This document shows, piece after piece, positions 1 to 7,905 of a DNA stretch of 44,289 nt (its first letter is position 1; the number at the start of each line of letters is the position of its first letter). The notes under the pieces were generated by a model. It saw only the letters and a list, made by a program, of their open reading frames with translations. It had not been told where the DNA came from and did not search any database. The position numbers and the translations under genes are program-made. The stretch is from a bacterium (GTDB lineage: Bacteria > Zhuqueibacterota > QNDG01 > JAFGCO01): positions 1 through 44,289 of the forward strand of contig JAFGGN010000109.1 of assembly GCA_016930535.1 (NCBI GenBank). The letters run 5' to 3'.

Positions 1-1
1 A

Positions 2-1438
2 AAAGGCAAGGCGTCTGAAGAAAAAAGCGCTTCAGACGGGGCCGAAGGGAAAAAAGCTTCGGCAGCGTCTGAGACGGAAGAAACCTCGGCCGGGGCCGGA
101 GATGAAAAACCACCGGCAGAGACCGGAGACAAAACACCGGAAGGTCCGGCAGAAGAGGCGCCTCCGGCACCGTCCGGAGAGGCGGAACCGGAAGAAAAAG
201 GAACAGCGGCTGAAGAGGATAAAGCACCATCAGGCCCCGAAGGTGAAAAAACACAGGCCGAAGATGAAAAGCCTCCGGCTGAGCAGGAGAAAAAAGCCGA
301 AGATGTCAAAAAACCGGCATCCGAAGATAAAACCCCTGATGAAAAACCGGCTCCGGAACAGGTCCCTGAGGACAAGGCAGCACCGGAACCGTCTGATCAA
401 ACAGGTGCGGCAGGAGAGGATCAGACTCAACCCGCACCGGAGGTCGGTCCCGCACCGGAGGCCGGTCCTGAACCGCAACCGGACGGGGAAGGACACAAAA
501 AGACAAAAGCACACGAGAAAGCGTCCAAACCGCATTTCGAGGCGCAGCTGGTCATCGCGCGAATCAAGGATCTGAACGAAACCCATGAAAATGAACTGGA
601 ATCGGAAGAGAATGATCAGCACGATGTGGATGAGGAACTGGACTGGGTCAACAGCATGATTGACAAAATCCCCGGCGAAGTTCAGAAACTGCAGGCGGAC
701 TTTGAGAAGACGCTGAATGATTCATTGCCGGAAGCCGATCTTGAATCCGTGAACGACGAACTGAAAACGAATTTGGTGAACCGGCAGGAGAGCCTGGATC
801 TGTGTCTGAAAATGCTGCAGCGCGTGGACAGGGTATTCCCCCAGTTTGAATCCAAACAGGAAAAGATGAAGGAACTGCCCGCCCTGAAAAACAAACGCTG
901 GGTCATAGAAGAGCGCGAGTTGAAGAAACTGACGGAGCAGGAACTGACGGATAAAGAGAACCAGTTGAAGGACAATTTCCAGGAGGTCCGGGATTTTAAT
1001 TATCATGCTGTCCGGCAGAAAAAGGAATTGTACGATTCGCTCCTGAACAGTTTTCTCGATTTCTTTAAAAAGTACTATCTGCCGATCGTGGACGGTATTG
1101 TGGACGGCCGGCGTTATTATCAGGAGAGCCAGACCGTCTGGCTGGAGAAATTTGCCGATAACGCAGCATTGATCGAAAAACGGTTCGGGATTTATGAGAC
1201 ATTGCTCGATCTGTCCAAATCATTTCTGAACAGCTTTCATATTTCGCTGATTCCGGTCGAACCGGGTGATGAATTCGATGAGAATGTGCATGAACCGGTC
1301 GATGTCGAGGCGGACAAAAGCATGAAGAACAATCAACTAAAGACCGTCAACCGTTTGGGATTCGAGTTTGTTGACCCGGACACAAAAAAACAGTATATTA
1401 TACGGTCTCCTCAGGTTACCGTGGTGAAGAATTCTTGA
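2..1438 (+). CDS. GrpE-like Hsp70 nucleotide-exchange factor, 5' end cut off
   Basis: The reading frame is open from the left window edge, so the true start lies outside. The first ~200 visible codons encode a low-complexity stretch rich in Glu, Lys, Pro and Ala, likely disordered. The last ~270 residues are helical and charged, then end in a small beta-rich region with the GrpE pattern: a Gly-x-x-Phe-Asp-x-x-x-His-Glu-x-Val segment (PGDEFDENVHEPVDV), a Val-x-x-x-Gly-Phe turn and a C-terminal (I/L)RxPxVxV strand (IIRSPQVTVV). GrpE proteins dimerise through long helices and release ADP from DnaK. The next gene, 30 bases downstream, encodes an Hsp70, which supports a dedicated exchange factor. 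Overall similarity to housekeeping GrpE looks low, and the disordered extension is unusual. A GTG at 626 is possible but is not needed, since the frame continues upstream with coding-like composition. Confidence 0.7.
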   Translation, partial: KGKASEEKSASDGAEGKKASAASETEETSAGAGDEKPPAETGDKTPEGPAEEAPPAPSGEAEPEEKGTAAEEDKAPSGPEGEKTQAEDEKPPAEQEKKAEDVKKPASEDKTPDEKPAPEQVPEDKAAPEPSDQTGAAGEDQTQPAPEVGPAPEAGPEPQPDGEGHKKTKAHEKASKPHFEAQLVIARIKDLNETHENELESEENDQHDVDEELDWVNSMIDKIPGEVQKLQADFEKTLNDSLPEADLESVNDELKTNLVNRQESLDLCLKMLQRVDRVFPQFESKQEKMKELPALKNKRWVIEERELKKLTEQELTDKENQLKDNFQEVRDFNYHAVRQKKELYDSLLNSFLDFFKKYYLPIVDGIVDGRRYYQESQTVWLEKFADNAALIEKRFGIYETLLDLSKSFLNSFHISLIPVEPGDEFDENVHEPVDVEADKSMKNNQLKTVNRLGFEFVDPDTKKQYIIRSPQVTVVKNS

Positions 1439-1468
1439 AAATAATATATTTGCGGAGGTTGAATATAT

Positions 1469-3001
1469 ATGAGTGTTGACAATGCACACCGGCCGGTTCT
1501 GGGTATTGATTTGGGGACGACGTTCAGCTGTATTGCGAGATGGGACGGCAAGGGCCCTTCGGTGTATCCCCTGGCAGGCGGCAAAAGAACCCTGCCCTCT
1601 GTTGTCTATTATGATGAGAAAAACAAGGATTATCTGGTCGGAGACATCGCAGTCAAATGGGGCCTGATCAATCCCGAGAATGCCGTGTTCGGTGTCAAAC
1701 GGATGATGGACAACAAGAACGAGCAGATCAAACTGGGTGACCAGACATTCAGCCCGGTGGACATATCCCAAAAGATCCTTGAAAAACTGATGACCGACGT
1801 CCGGAACAAGTTTCCCGAGGGCGTATTCAAACCCGAAGGCGTGGTCGTTACGGTTCCCTATTATTTCAAGGCCCATCAGTGCCGTAATACCGAAGAGGCG
1901 GCCCAGAACGCGAACATAAATGTGTTGGGCATTCTCCAGGAGCCCATTGCCGCGGCGCTGGCTTATATGATGCAGCTGGAACATGACAATCAGCTGGCCA
2001 ACCGGTCCGAGACGTTTCTTGTTTTCGATCTGGGCGGAGGGACGTTCGATATTACGGTGTTCGAACTGACGATCACGGACGACCTGATCCGTTTTGAAGT
2101 GCTGAGCACAGGGGGGGATGACCGACTGGGCGGACTCGATTTCGACAATGTGATCAAGGATCATATAGTCAAGGAGCAGAATCTTGGCGATGATTTTGTA
2201 ATCCCGGATAATCTGGGGGAAGACGACAATAAAAAGAAAACCACGGAAGTGAAAAAAGCGGTTCAAAGTCTGCTCGAAGCAGGTAAAATCGCGAAAGAAG
2301 AACTTTCAGCCATGGATACGGCCTTTATCGCCATTCCGCATGTGTTCCCGGGAAAAAACGTGGATATGGAGCTTTCCCTGGATAAAATGAACGAACTGCT
2401 CGATCCCTATGTAAAAAAGATCCGGGATATTATCGATGCAACCATTGCCAGATCCGGAAAACGTGCGGATGAAGTCAGCATCGTTATCAAGGTCGGCGGA
2501 TCGAGTCAGCTCAAGGTGATGCATCAGCTCCTGAGCGATTTTTTTGGTGAAAGCAAGGTATACGGCGATGTGAATCCCTGCGAATGCGTGGCCCAGGGCG
2601 CTTCTATTTACGCCGCTATTCAGGATGGACGTCTAGAAATCGGAAAAGAGATCGAGATTCAGACCCGTACATCCCATGCGCTCGGCGTGGAAGTGGAAGA
2701 CGGTATCTTTCATGAGATCATTCCTGCCAATTCCGAAGCGCCTTGCGATGGCTGGGAAATTTTCGGCACGGACGGAGACAATGTCACAGAACTTGAAATC
2801 GATGTGTACCAGGGGTCGTCTGCGTTTGTAAAAGACAATTCAAAAGTGGGAACGGTCCATGTATCCGGTCTGCTTCAGAGACCGGCGGGAGAACTGGATA
2901 TCAAGGTCACGTTCAAGGTCAGCGACCAGCAGATTGTTTCCGTTATCGTCGAAGAGGAAGAAAGCGGCATCAAGAAAGTTGAAAAAATGCAGGTTGCCTG
3001 A
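1469..3001 (+). CDS. Hsp70/DnaK-like chaperone lacking the C-terminal lid
   Basis: A 510-residue Hsp70 with an intact-looking nucleotide-binding domain: phosphate-1 loop GIDLGTTFSC (residues 12-21), a VKR segment near residue 80 where DnaK has its catalytic Lys, phosphate-2 loop DLGGGTFDI near residue 195, and an adenosine motif VGGSS near residue 345. A beta-rich substrate-binding region follows, and the protein then stops. DnaK is about 640 residues, so the helical lid is missing. The interdomain linker also differs: where DnaK has an acidic-Leu-rich DVLLLD segment, this protein has EIEIQTRTS. The start is set by GGAGG at 1454-1458, ten bases before ATG. It sits between the GrpE-like gene and a pseudokinase gene, so I infer a specialised client rather than general folding. 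HscC-type Hsp70s are the nearest known comparison for a short form. Confidence 0.9.
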   Translation: MSVDNAHRPVLGIDLGTTFSCIARWDGKGPSVYPLAGGKRTLPSVVYYDEKNKDYLVGDIAVKWGLINPENAVFGVKRMMDNKNEQIKLGDQTFSPVDISQKILEKLMTDVRNKFPEGVFKPEGVVVTVPYYFKAHQCRNTEEAAQNANINVLGILQEPIAAALAYMMQLEHDNQLANRSETFLVFDLGGGTFDITVFELTITDDLIRFEVLSTGGDDRLGGLDFDNVIKDHIVKEQNLGDDFVIPDNLGEDDNKKKTTEVKKAVQSLLEAGKIAKEELSAMDTAFIAIPHVFPGKNVDMELSLDKMNELLDPYVKKIRDIIDATIARSGKRADEVSIVIKVGGSSQLKVMHQLLSDFFGESKVYGDVNPCECVAQGASIYAAIQDGRLEIGKEIEIQTRTSHALGVEVEDGIFHEIIPANSEAPCDGWEIFGTDGDNVTELEIDVYQGSSAFVKDNSKVGTVHVSGLLQRPAGELDIKVTFKVSDQQIVSVIVEEEESGIKKVEKMQVA

Positions 3002-3077
3002 CAAATAAAATGCCAAACCGGCATCTAATTAAAAGCGGGAGCAATTTCATTATTATTCATAAGGATCGGGTGAGACC

Positions 3078-4538
3078 ATGGAAAATATGATTGACAATCA
3101 GTTTGAGATCGAGGCCTCGAAACCGCTGGATACGTCGAATCTGTTCGATGTGTACAAGGGGAAAGACTCGAAATCGGGGAACGAAATTATCGTGAAAGTG
3201 CTGAACGAAAAATTGTCTCAGGATAAAAATGTCGTGCAGCGTTTCCATGAGTATTATGAGCAGTTCGCACTCAACGTGAAAAATCTGAAAAACCTCGCGA
3301 AGGTGGTTCAGTTTTCAGGAGTGGCCGGAAAAACCGTTTACCAGGTTCAGGAATTCGTGGACGGGCAGTCCCTGGAGGACCTGGTCAAATCCAAAAAGAA
3401 CATCCCTTATAAAAAACTGGTGTCGATTTTCGAGCAGGTCTGTGAGGGGCTGCATGCGCTGCATCTGAAAAAACTGCTGCATTATAACCTGACTCCGGGC
3501 AATATCCTGGTCGATTCCGAATACAATGTCAAGATCACGGGATTCGGATCCCTGCATACGGTGATCGGGAATTCGCAGCTGATGCAGAGCTGCTGTTCCG
3601 GCGAATCCAAAACCTTCATCGCTCCTGAGGTGCTGACTGCCGACAGTTCGGACAAGCTGACGGGAGCCTGCGATGTCTATTCGGTGGGCAAGGTGATCCA
3701 GACACTGTTTCCGGATGCCAATCCGGAGATCCTGAAAAAGGCGCTTGAAAAAGATCCGTCCATCCGGAGCGTTTATTTCAGTAAAATCCGTGATTTCAAA
3801 GGAGAGATTCCGGAATTGTTTCAGACCATTAAACCCAAAGCCCAGGAAAAAGCGCCTGAACCGGTGGATGATCAAACTGCGGATCCCGAGCCGGATCAGC
3901 AGCAGGGCGGCAAGGTGGATGTCGCCGGCATTACGGCCCAGTGGCGTCTGAAAAGCGTTTACAAATGCCAGGCCGGGAAGGAAATCAGCTTTTACAACAA
4001 TGATCTGAAAGCCGTCCCGCGGCATCTGGTGGTTAAAGTGAAATCCGGCTGTCCTTCCAGTGCCCAGTACAATGAAAATACGGGCAAGTTTGCCTGGACC
4101 CCTGCAGCCGGTGATCCGGATTGCGAAGTGATGTTCGAGCTGTACAGGAAGCGGATTGTCAACAATCAGTTTACGGATCAGCTGGATTATGTGGGAAAGC
4201 GCGTGGTGCATCTCATTGTCGTGGGTGCCGCCCAGCCGGTTCCGGACAAACCGGCCGGAGACGGCGGAAAACAGAAACAGCCCAAACCGCCCAAGCCGGA
4301 CAAACCCAAAAAGCAAAAAACCGCATCCGATGACAGCTTCGATTTCAGGATTCTCGGGAAGGCGTTCCTGTGGACCACGCATCTGATCATCCTGGTCGTG
4401 CTGGTTACCGCGGCGGTCAAACTGCTGGGCCACAATCTGAGAATGGGGCTCGGGGGTGTGTTCATTCTCGAAGTGCTGTACCTGATGTTCGCCATGAACA
4501 GCAAGTCTTTTCAGGCGTTTCTGAATAAAGAAGAATAA
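3078..4538 (+). CDS. Membrane-anchored Ser/Thr pseudokinase with WTP-type Ig-like domain
   Basis: 486 residues. Residues ~10-250 have a eukaryotic-like kinase fold: a Lys in IIVKVL (K40), a catalytic-loop equivalent, an APEV motif and a CDVYSVGK helix. Two catalytic acids are gone: the HRD motif reads HYN (135-137), followed by LTPGN, and DFG reads GFG (155-157). No glycine-rich loop is visible. These losses predict a pseudokinase that binds partners or nucleotide without phosphotransfer. Next comes an acidic/Pro linker, a domain around residues 280-390 with a GKFAWTP motif seen in bacterial Ig-like folds, a Lys/Pro-rich stretch, and two hydrophobic segments near 430-450 and 455-475 that should anchor it in the inner membrane. 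There is no signal peptide, so the kinase-like part is probably cytoplasmic. An active kinase is encoded four genes downstream. Confidence 0.85.
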   Translation: MENMIDNQFEIEASKPLDTSNLFDVYKGKDSKSGNEIIVKVLNEKLSQDKNVVQRFHEYYEQFALNVKNLKNLAKVVQFSGVAGKTVYQVQEFVDGQSLEDLVKSKKNIPYKKLVSIFEQVCEGLHALHLKKLLHYNLTPGNILVDSEYNVKITGFGSLHTVIGNSQLMQSCCSGESKTFIAPEVLTADSSDKLTGACDVYSVGKVIQTLFPDANPEILKKALEKDPSIRSVYFSKIRDFKGEIPELFQTIKPKAQEKAPEPVDDQTADPEPDQQQGGKVDVAGITAQWRLKSVYKCQAGKEISFYNNDLKAVPRHLVVKVKSGCPSSAQYNENTGKFAWTPAAGDPDCEVMFELYRKRIVNNQFTDQLDYVGKRVVHLIVVGAAQPVPDKPAGDGGKQKQPKPPKPDKPKKQKTASDDSFDFRILGKAFLWTTHLIILVVLVTAAVKLLGHNLRMGLGGVFILEVLYLMFAMNSKSFQAFLNKEE

Positions 4539-4569
4539 CTCATCACAAAAATCCCAAACAAAGGAGGGA

Positions 4570-6069
4570 ATGATGAAGAAGTTCAATGTGATTCTGGTGA
4601 TCATCGTGATCATCGTGGCAGCCGTCATTATTTTAAAGCCGGACGGGAACAAAATCGGCGACGGCGGAAGCAGTTACGGTCTCCCGGACAGACCCGTTCG
4701 CGTGGGTATCGTGACCTGGGGCGGATATGCCGGCGGCATCATGGCCAACAACGGTTTCTCTCCCAATAAAAACTGTGATTTCTACAGAAATCACGGCATC
4801 GAGGTCGACCTGCAGGTCATCGATGATTTCGTGATGTCCAGGAGCGCATTCAAGGCCGGCGGCGACAAGGACGGTATCGATATCGTCTGGGCCACGGTGG
4901 ATGCCTATGCACTCGAATACCCGGCACTGCGGGACCTGAATCCCAAGTGTATTCTTCAGTATGACTGGAGCCGCGGCGGGGATGCGATTGCCGTGGACGG
5001 CCGGAAAATCAAGACGGCCAAGGATCTGAAGGACAAAAGCATTTCCGTGGCAGAGGACACACCGAGCCATTATTTCGCCCTGTTCGTTCTGGATGAAGCG
5101 GGTCTGGGTCTGCGCGACGTTCGCTGGAGCTTCGTGAACTCGGCCATCGATGCGGCCAATGTATTCAAGGCCGGCAATGTGGATGCGACGGTGAGCTGGA
5201 GCCCGGATGTGTATATCGCGGCCCGGGAACGTGCCGGTGGTAAAATCCTCATGTCCACGCGGGAAGCCACAAACCTGATTGCCGATATTTTTGTGGCACG
5301 CGGTGATTTTATCGAAAAATATCCCAAGGCTGTCGAAGCGTTTGTCAAGGGCTGGCTGGAAGGCGTGGACAAGGTCCATCAGAACCCGCAGCCGGTGATC
5401 CGTCTGATGGCGGACGGGTTCAACCTGCCGATGGAAGATTCGGAAGCCATGCTGGGCGATGTGCATCTGCCCAATGCAGCGGACAATGTCGCCTTTTTCA
5501 ATCCCTACGATCCGACAGGTTATGACGCCATTTTTGACAAATCCTCGAGACTGTGGAAGAAACTGGGCAAGATCGACGCCGAGGTCGGGCGCGATTATAT
5601 GGTCAAGGAAACCAGAGAAACCCGTTTTCTGGTTACTGTGGCCAGCAGCTTTTCTCCCGACCGGGCAGATCCCATTGTCGTGGATCCCACCTATGTCAAG
5701 GGCAAGGGCAAGGATGAAATTATCACTAAGGAAGTGTCCATCAATTTCCCGAGCGGAAGTGCCGAGCTCTCCGCTGAAGCCAGGGAAATCATCCGCAAGG
5801 ATGTGGCGCCCTTTGTGCAGACATACGGCGGCTGTTTTATCAGCCTGGAGGGCAATACGGATAATGTCGGCGGTTACGATTACAATAAGAATCTTTCCCT
5901 GCGCCGCGCCGCCAGCGTTCGTGATTTCCTGATCAGTGAATATGATCTGCCTTCGAGCCGTTTTGAGGCGAAGGGAAATGCATGGGATAAACCCGTGGAT
6001 TCGAATGCAACCGAAGCAGGAAGGGCCCGGAACCGCCGTACGGATATCGTGGTGTCTTCCGGTCAGTAA
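4570..6069 (+). CDS. ABC transporter solute-binding protein fused to OmpA-like domain
   Basis: 499 residues. An N-terminal hydrophobic segment (about residues 5-22) without a clear cleavage or lipobox site should tether it in the inner membrane. Residues ~40-340 match NMT1/SsuA/TauA-type periplasmic binding proteins (VRVGIVTWGGYAGG at the start, DVDATVSWSP-like ligand-site region, then helices typical of the fold). The C-terminal ~110 residues are an OmpA/MotB-like peptidoglycan-binding domain: SINFPSGSAEL strand, GNTDNVG, LSLRRAASV and a final NRRTDIVV containing the Asp/Arg ligands. This fusion is known in databases as a phosphate-type ABC binding/OmpA protein, but the substrate cannot be read from sequence. 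ATG occurs twice (4570, 4573); AGGAGG at 4562-4567 fits the second slightly better. Permease and ATPase genes follow, so this is a complete importer whose binding protein can be held at the cell wall. Confidence 0.9.
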   Translation: MMKKFNVILVIIVIIVAAVIILKPDGNKIGDGGSSYGLPDRPVRVGIVTWGGYAGGIMANNGFSPNKNCDFYRNHGIEVDLQVIDDFVMSRSAFKAGGDKDGIDIVWATVDAYALEYPALRDLNPKCILQYDWSRGGDAIAVDGRKIKTAKDLKDKSISVAEDTPSHYFALFVLDEAGLGLRDVRWSFVNSAIDAANVFKAGNVDATVSWSPDVYIAARERAGGKILMSTREATNLIADIFVARGDFIEKYPKAVEAFVKGWLEGVDKVHQNPQPVIRLMADGFNLPMEDSEAMLGDVHLPNAADNVAFFNPYDPTGYDAIFDKSSRLWKKLGKIDAEVGRDYMVKETRETRFLVTVASSFSPDRADPIVVDPTYVKGKGKDEIITKEVSINFPSGSAELSAEAREIIRKDVAPFVQTYGGCFISLEGNTDNVGGYDYNKNLSLRRAASVRDFLISEYDLPSSRFEAKGNAWDKPVDSNATEAGRARNRRTDIVVSSGQ

Positions 6070-6085
6070 TCAACAAATGGAATCT

Positions 6086-6118
6086 GTTTTGGATGCCCCG
6101 TCAAGGGGCATCCAAAAC
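6086..6118 (+). other. Perfect 14-bp stem-loop between binding-protein and permease genes
   Basis: GTTTTGGATGCCCC pairs perfectly with GGGGCATCCAAAAC around a GTCAA loop. No T-run follows on either strand, so it is not a standard intrinsic terminator. Stem-loops just 3' of binding-protein genes in ABC operons commonly protect the upstream mRNA or attenuate transcription, allowing more binding protein than permease. That role is inferred here. Confidence 0.75.
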
Positions 6119-6165
6119 CTTAAATAGCCGTTCAATATCAGTTTAAAAATCAAGGAATTGAATTC

Positions 6166-7041
6166 ATGGCGACTGTCAAACAAGGTGCCTTTCATATACG
6201 GGCGCCAATAGATAAAAAACAAAAGGCCCTGTTATCTGCATCGGTGGCGTCCACGATTCTTGTGATCTGGGTGTTGCTGACCGGCGGTATTCCCGGTTCT
6301 TTGGAATTCAATGCGGTCATCCCCCGTCTGATCCTTCCGAATCCGTTTTCAGTCGTGGGAGCCTTTGGTGTTCTGTGGAAACAGTATGAGACGGTTCGTT
6401 TCGCGGTTTTGGGTAAAGAGATCCATTTTCTGATACCCGGTATTCTGATGAACTTTGCGTACAGTTTTTTCCGGATCACGGCCGGTTTTCTTCTGGCAAT
6501 TATCATATCCGTGCCCCTGGGCATTTCAATGGGCACATATCCTGTCATCAAAAATGCCATCCATCCTTTTACCGGCCCGTTGAGATATCTGCCGATTGCG
6601 GCCCTGATACCGCTTTTTATCGTGTGGTTCGGTATGGACGAACCGATGAAAATCTATTTTTTGTTCGTCGGTATCTTTGTATACCTGCTGCCTCTTGTGG
6701 TGGAAGCGATTGAATGCGTGGATCATGTACTTGTCGAGACGGCCTATACATTGAAGGCCAGTCAATGGGAGATCATCAGGGACGTTTTATGGCCCGGGGC
6801 AAAACCAACGATTTTCGAGGCCATACGTGTGATGAACGGCATCGGTTGGACCTATATTATTCTCGCCGAGATCATCAATGCTCCCTATGGATTGGGACGC
6901 CTGATCACGATCGCACAGAAAAGGTCCAAGACGGACTGGATTTTTGCGGGCATCATTATCATTCTCGTGATCGGATTCATTTCTGACCGGCTTATCGTTG
7001 CGTACAATGAAAAGAAATTCGCATGGAAAGAACAGGCTTAA
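6166..7041 (+). CDS. ABC transporter permease, SsuC/TauC type
   Basis: 291 residues with about six hydrophobic segments, beginning near residue 24 after a basic cytoplasmic N-terminus. The EAA-type loop that docks onto the ATPase is visible as TLKASQWEIIRDVLWPGAKP followed by an F-E-A-I-R helix, as in sulfonate, taurine and nitrate importers. An AAGGA sequence eight bases before ATG sets the start. It lies between the tethered binding protein and the ATPase, so it forms the channel of that importer. A 96-base gap with a strong hairpin separates it from the binding-protein gene. Confidence 0.92.
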   Translation: MATVKQGAFHIRAPIDKKQKALLSASVASTILVIWVLLTGGIPGSLEFNAVIPRLILPNPFSVVGAFGVLWKQYETVRFAVLGKEIHFLIPGILMNFAYSFFRITAGFLLAIIISVPLGISMGTYPVIKNAIHPFTGPLRYLPIAALIPLFIVWFGMDEPMKIYFLFVGIFVYLLPLVVEAIECVDHVLVETAYTLKASQWEIIRDVLWPGAKPTIFEAIRVMNGIGWTYIILAEIINAPYGLGRLITIAQKRSKTDWIFAGIIIILVIGFISDRLIVAYNEKKFAWKEQA

Positions 7042-7080
7042 TTACTTGACGATTATATTGAGGCAAGGAAAATAAGACAA

Positions 7081-7881
7081 ATGGAACACACAGAGACGAC
7101 GAACCAGAACGGCGCGGTCATTTCGTTCAACAATGTCATCAAGACGTTTCAATCGGATACGGGGCAGGCATCGTGCGCCCTCAACAACGTCAACTTTTCC
7201 ATCGACGAGCATGAAATCATTTCATTCGTGGGCCCGTCCGGCTGCGGAAAAACAACGGTGCTTCGCATTCTGGCCGGCCTGGAAACGCAGACGAGCGGCG
7301 ATGTGCTGATTCACGGCAAACCCGTGGAAATCGGGATGTGCGGCATGGTGTTTCAGAGTTACAGCTCCTTTCCGTGGCTGACCGTGCTCGAGAATGTCGA
7401 GTTCGGAATGAAAATTCAGAAGATTGCGGAAAAGGAACGGCATGATGTGGCCCGGAAATATATTGAAATGGTGGGATTGAAAGGATTCGAGAACAGATAC
7501 CCCAAGGAACTGAGCGGCGGCCAGAAACAGCGCGTGTCCATTGCCAGGACCCTGGCCGTGCAGCAGGACATCCTGCTTATGGATGAACCGTTCGGTGCGC
7601 TGGATATCAAGATCCGTTCAGAAATGCAGGAGCTGCTTCTGGACCTGTGGAGAAAACTGAAGATGACGATCGTGATCGTCACCCATGATATTCAGGAGGC
7701 CATCTACCTGCCGAACAAGATTTTTGTGTTTTCAAAACCGGATCCGAGTCAGAAGGATGCCGTGGATCAGGTCGAGATTATTCCGATTGACAAGGAACTC
7801 GATCAGAGAAATCCCGCCTGGAAGAACAGTCATGAATTCGAGGCGTATGAAAAGAAAATCAAGGACATTCAATTCGTATAA
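7081..7881 (+). CDS. ABC transporter ATP-binding protein, SsuB/TauB/NrtD type
   Basis: 266 residues with every ABC ATPase motif: Walker A GPSGCGKTT (51-59), Q-loop MVFQSYSSFPW, signature LSGGQKQR, Walker B ILLMDEPFGALD and switch His in IVIVTHD. The sequence around the Q-loop and the short C-terminus place it with the sulfonate/taurine/nitrate importers. AAGGAA ten bases upstream of ATG serves as ribosome site. It powers the adjacent permease. The stop codon is followed within 25 bases by the start of the kinase gene, so the kinase is probably cotranscribed with the transporter. Confidence 0.95.
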   Translation: MEHTETTNQNGAVISFNNVIKTFQSDTGQASCALNNVNFSIDEHEIISFVGPSGCGKTTVLRILAGLETQTSGDVLIHGKPVEIGMCGMVFQSYSSFPWLTVLENVEFGMKIQKIAEKERHDVARKYIEMVGLKGFENRYPKELSGGQKQRVSIARTLAVQQDILLMDEPFGALDIKIRSEMQELLLDLWRKLKMTIVIVTHDIQEAIYLPNKIFVFSKPDPSQKDAVDQVEIIPIDKELDQRNPAWKNSHEFEAYEKKIKDIQFV

Positions 7882-7905
7882 ACAGCACAGGTGACTGCAA
7901 ACTTC

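Noticed and set aside
102..575. Long Arg/Lys/His-rich open frame inside the first gene
   Set aside because: It is a shifted reading of the E/K/P-rich coding region; the frame ending at 1438 continues from the window edge and carries the GrpE-like domain.
3010..3024. ATGCC-AAACC-GGCAT hairpin after the Hsp70 gene as a terminator
   Set aside because: The stem is only 5 bp and there is no T-run.
3315..4652. 445-codon open frame on the minus strand opposite the pseudokinase gene
   Set aside because: No recognisable domain, and the opposite strand encodes a kinase fold with a good start and operon fit.
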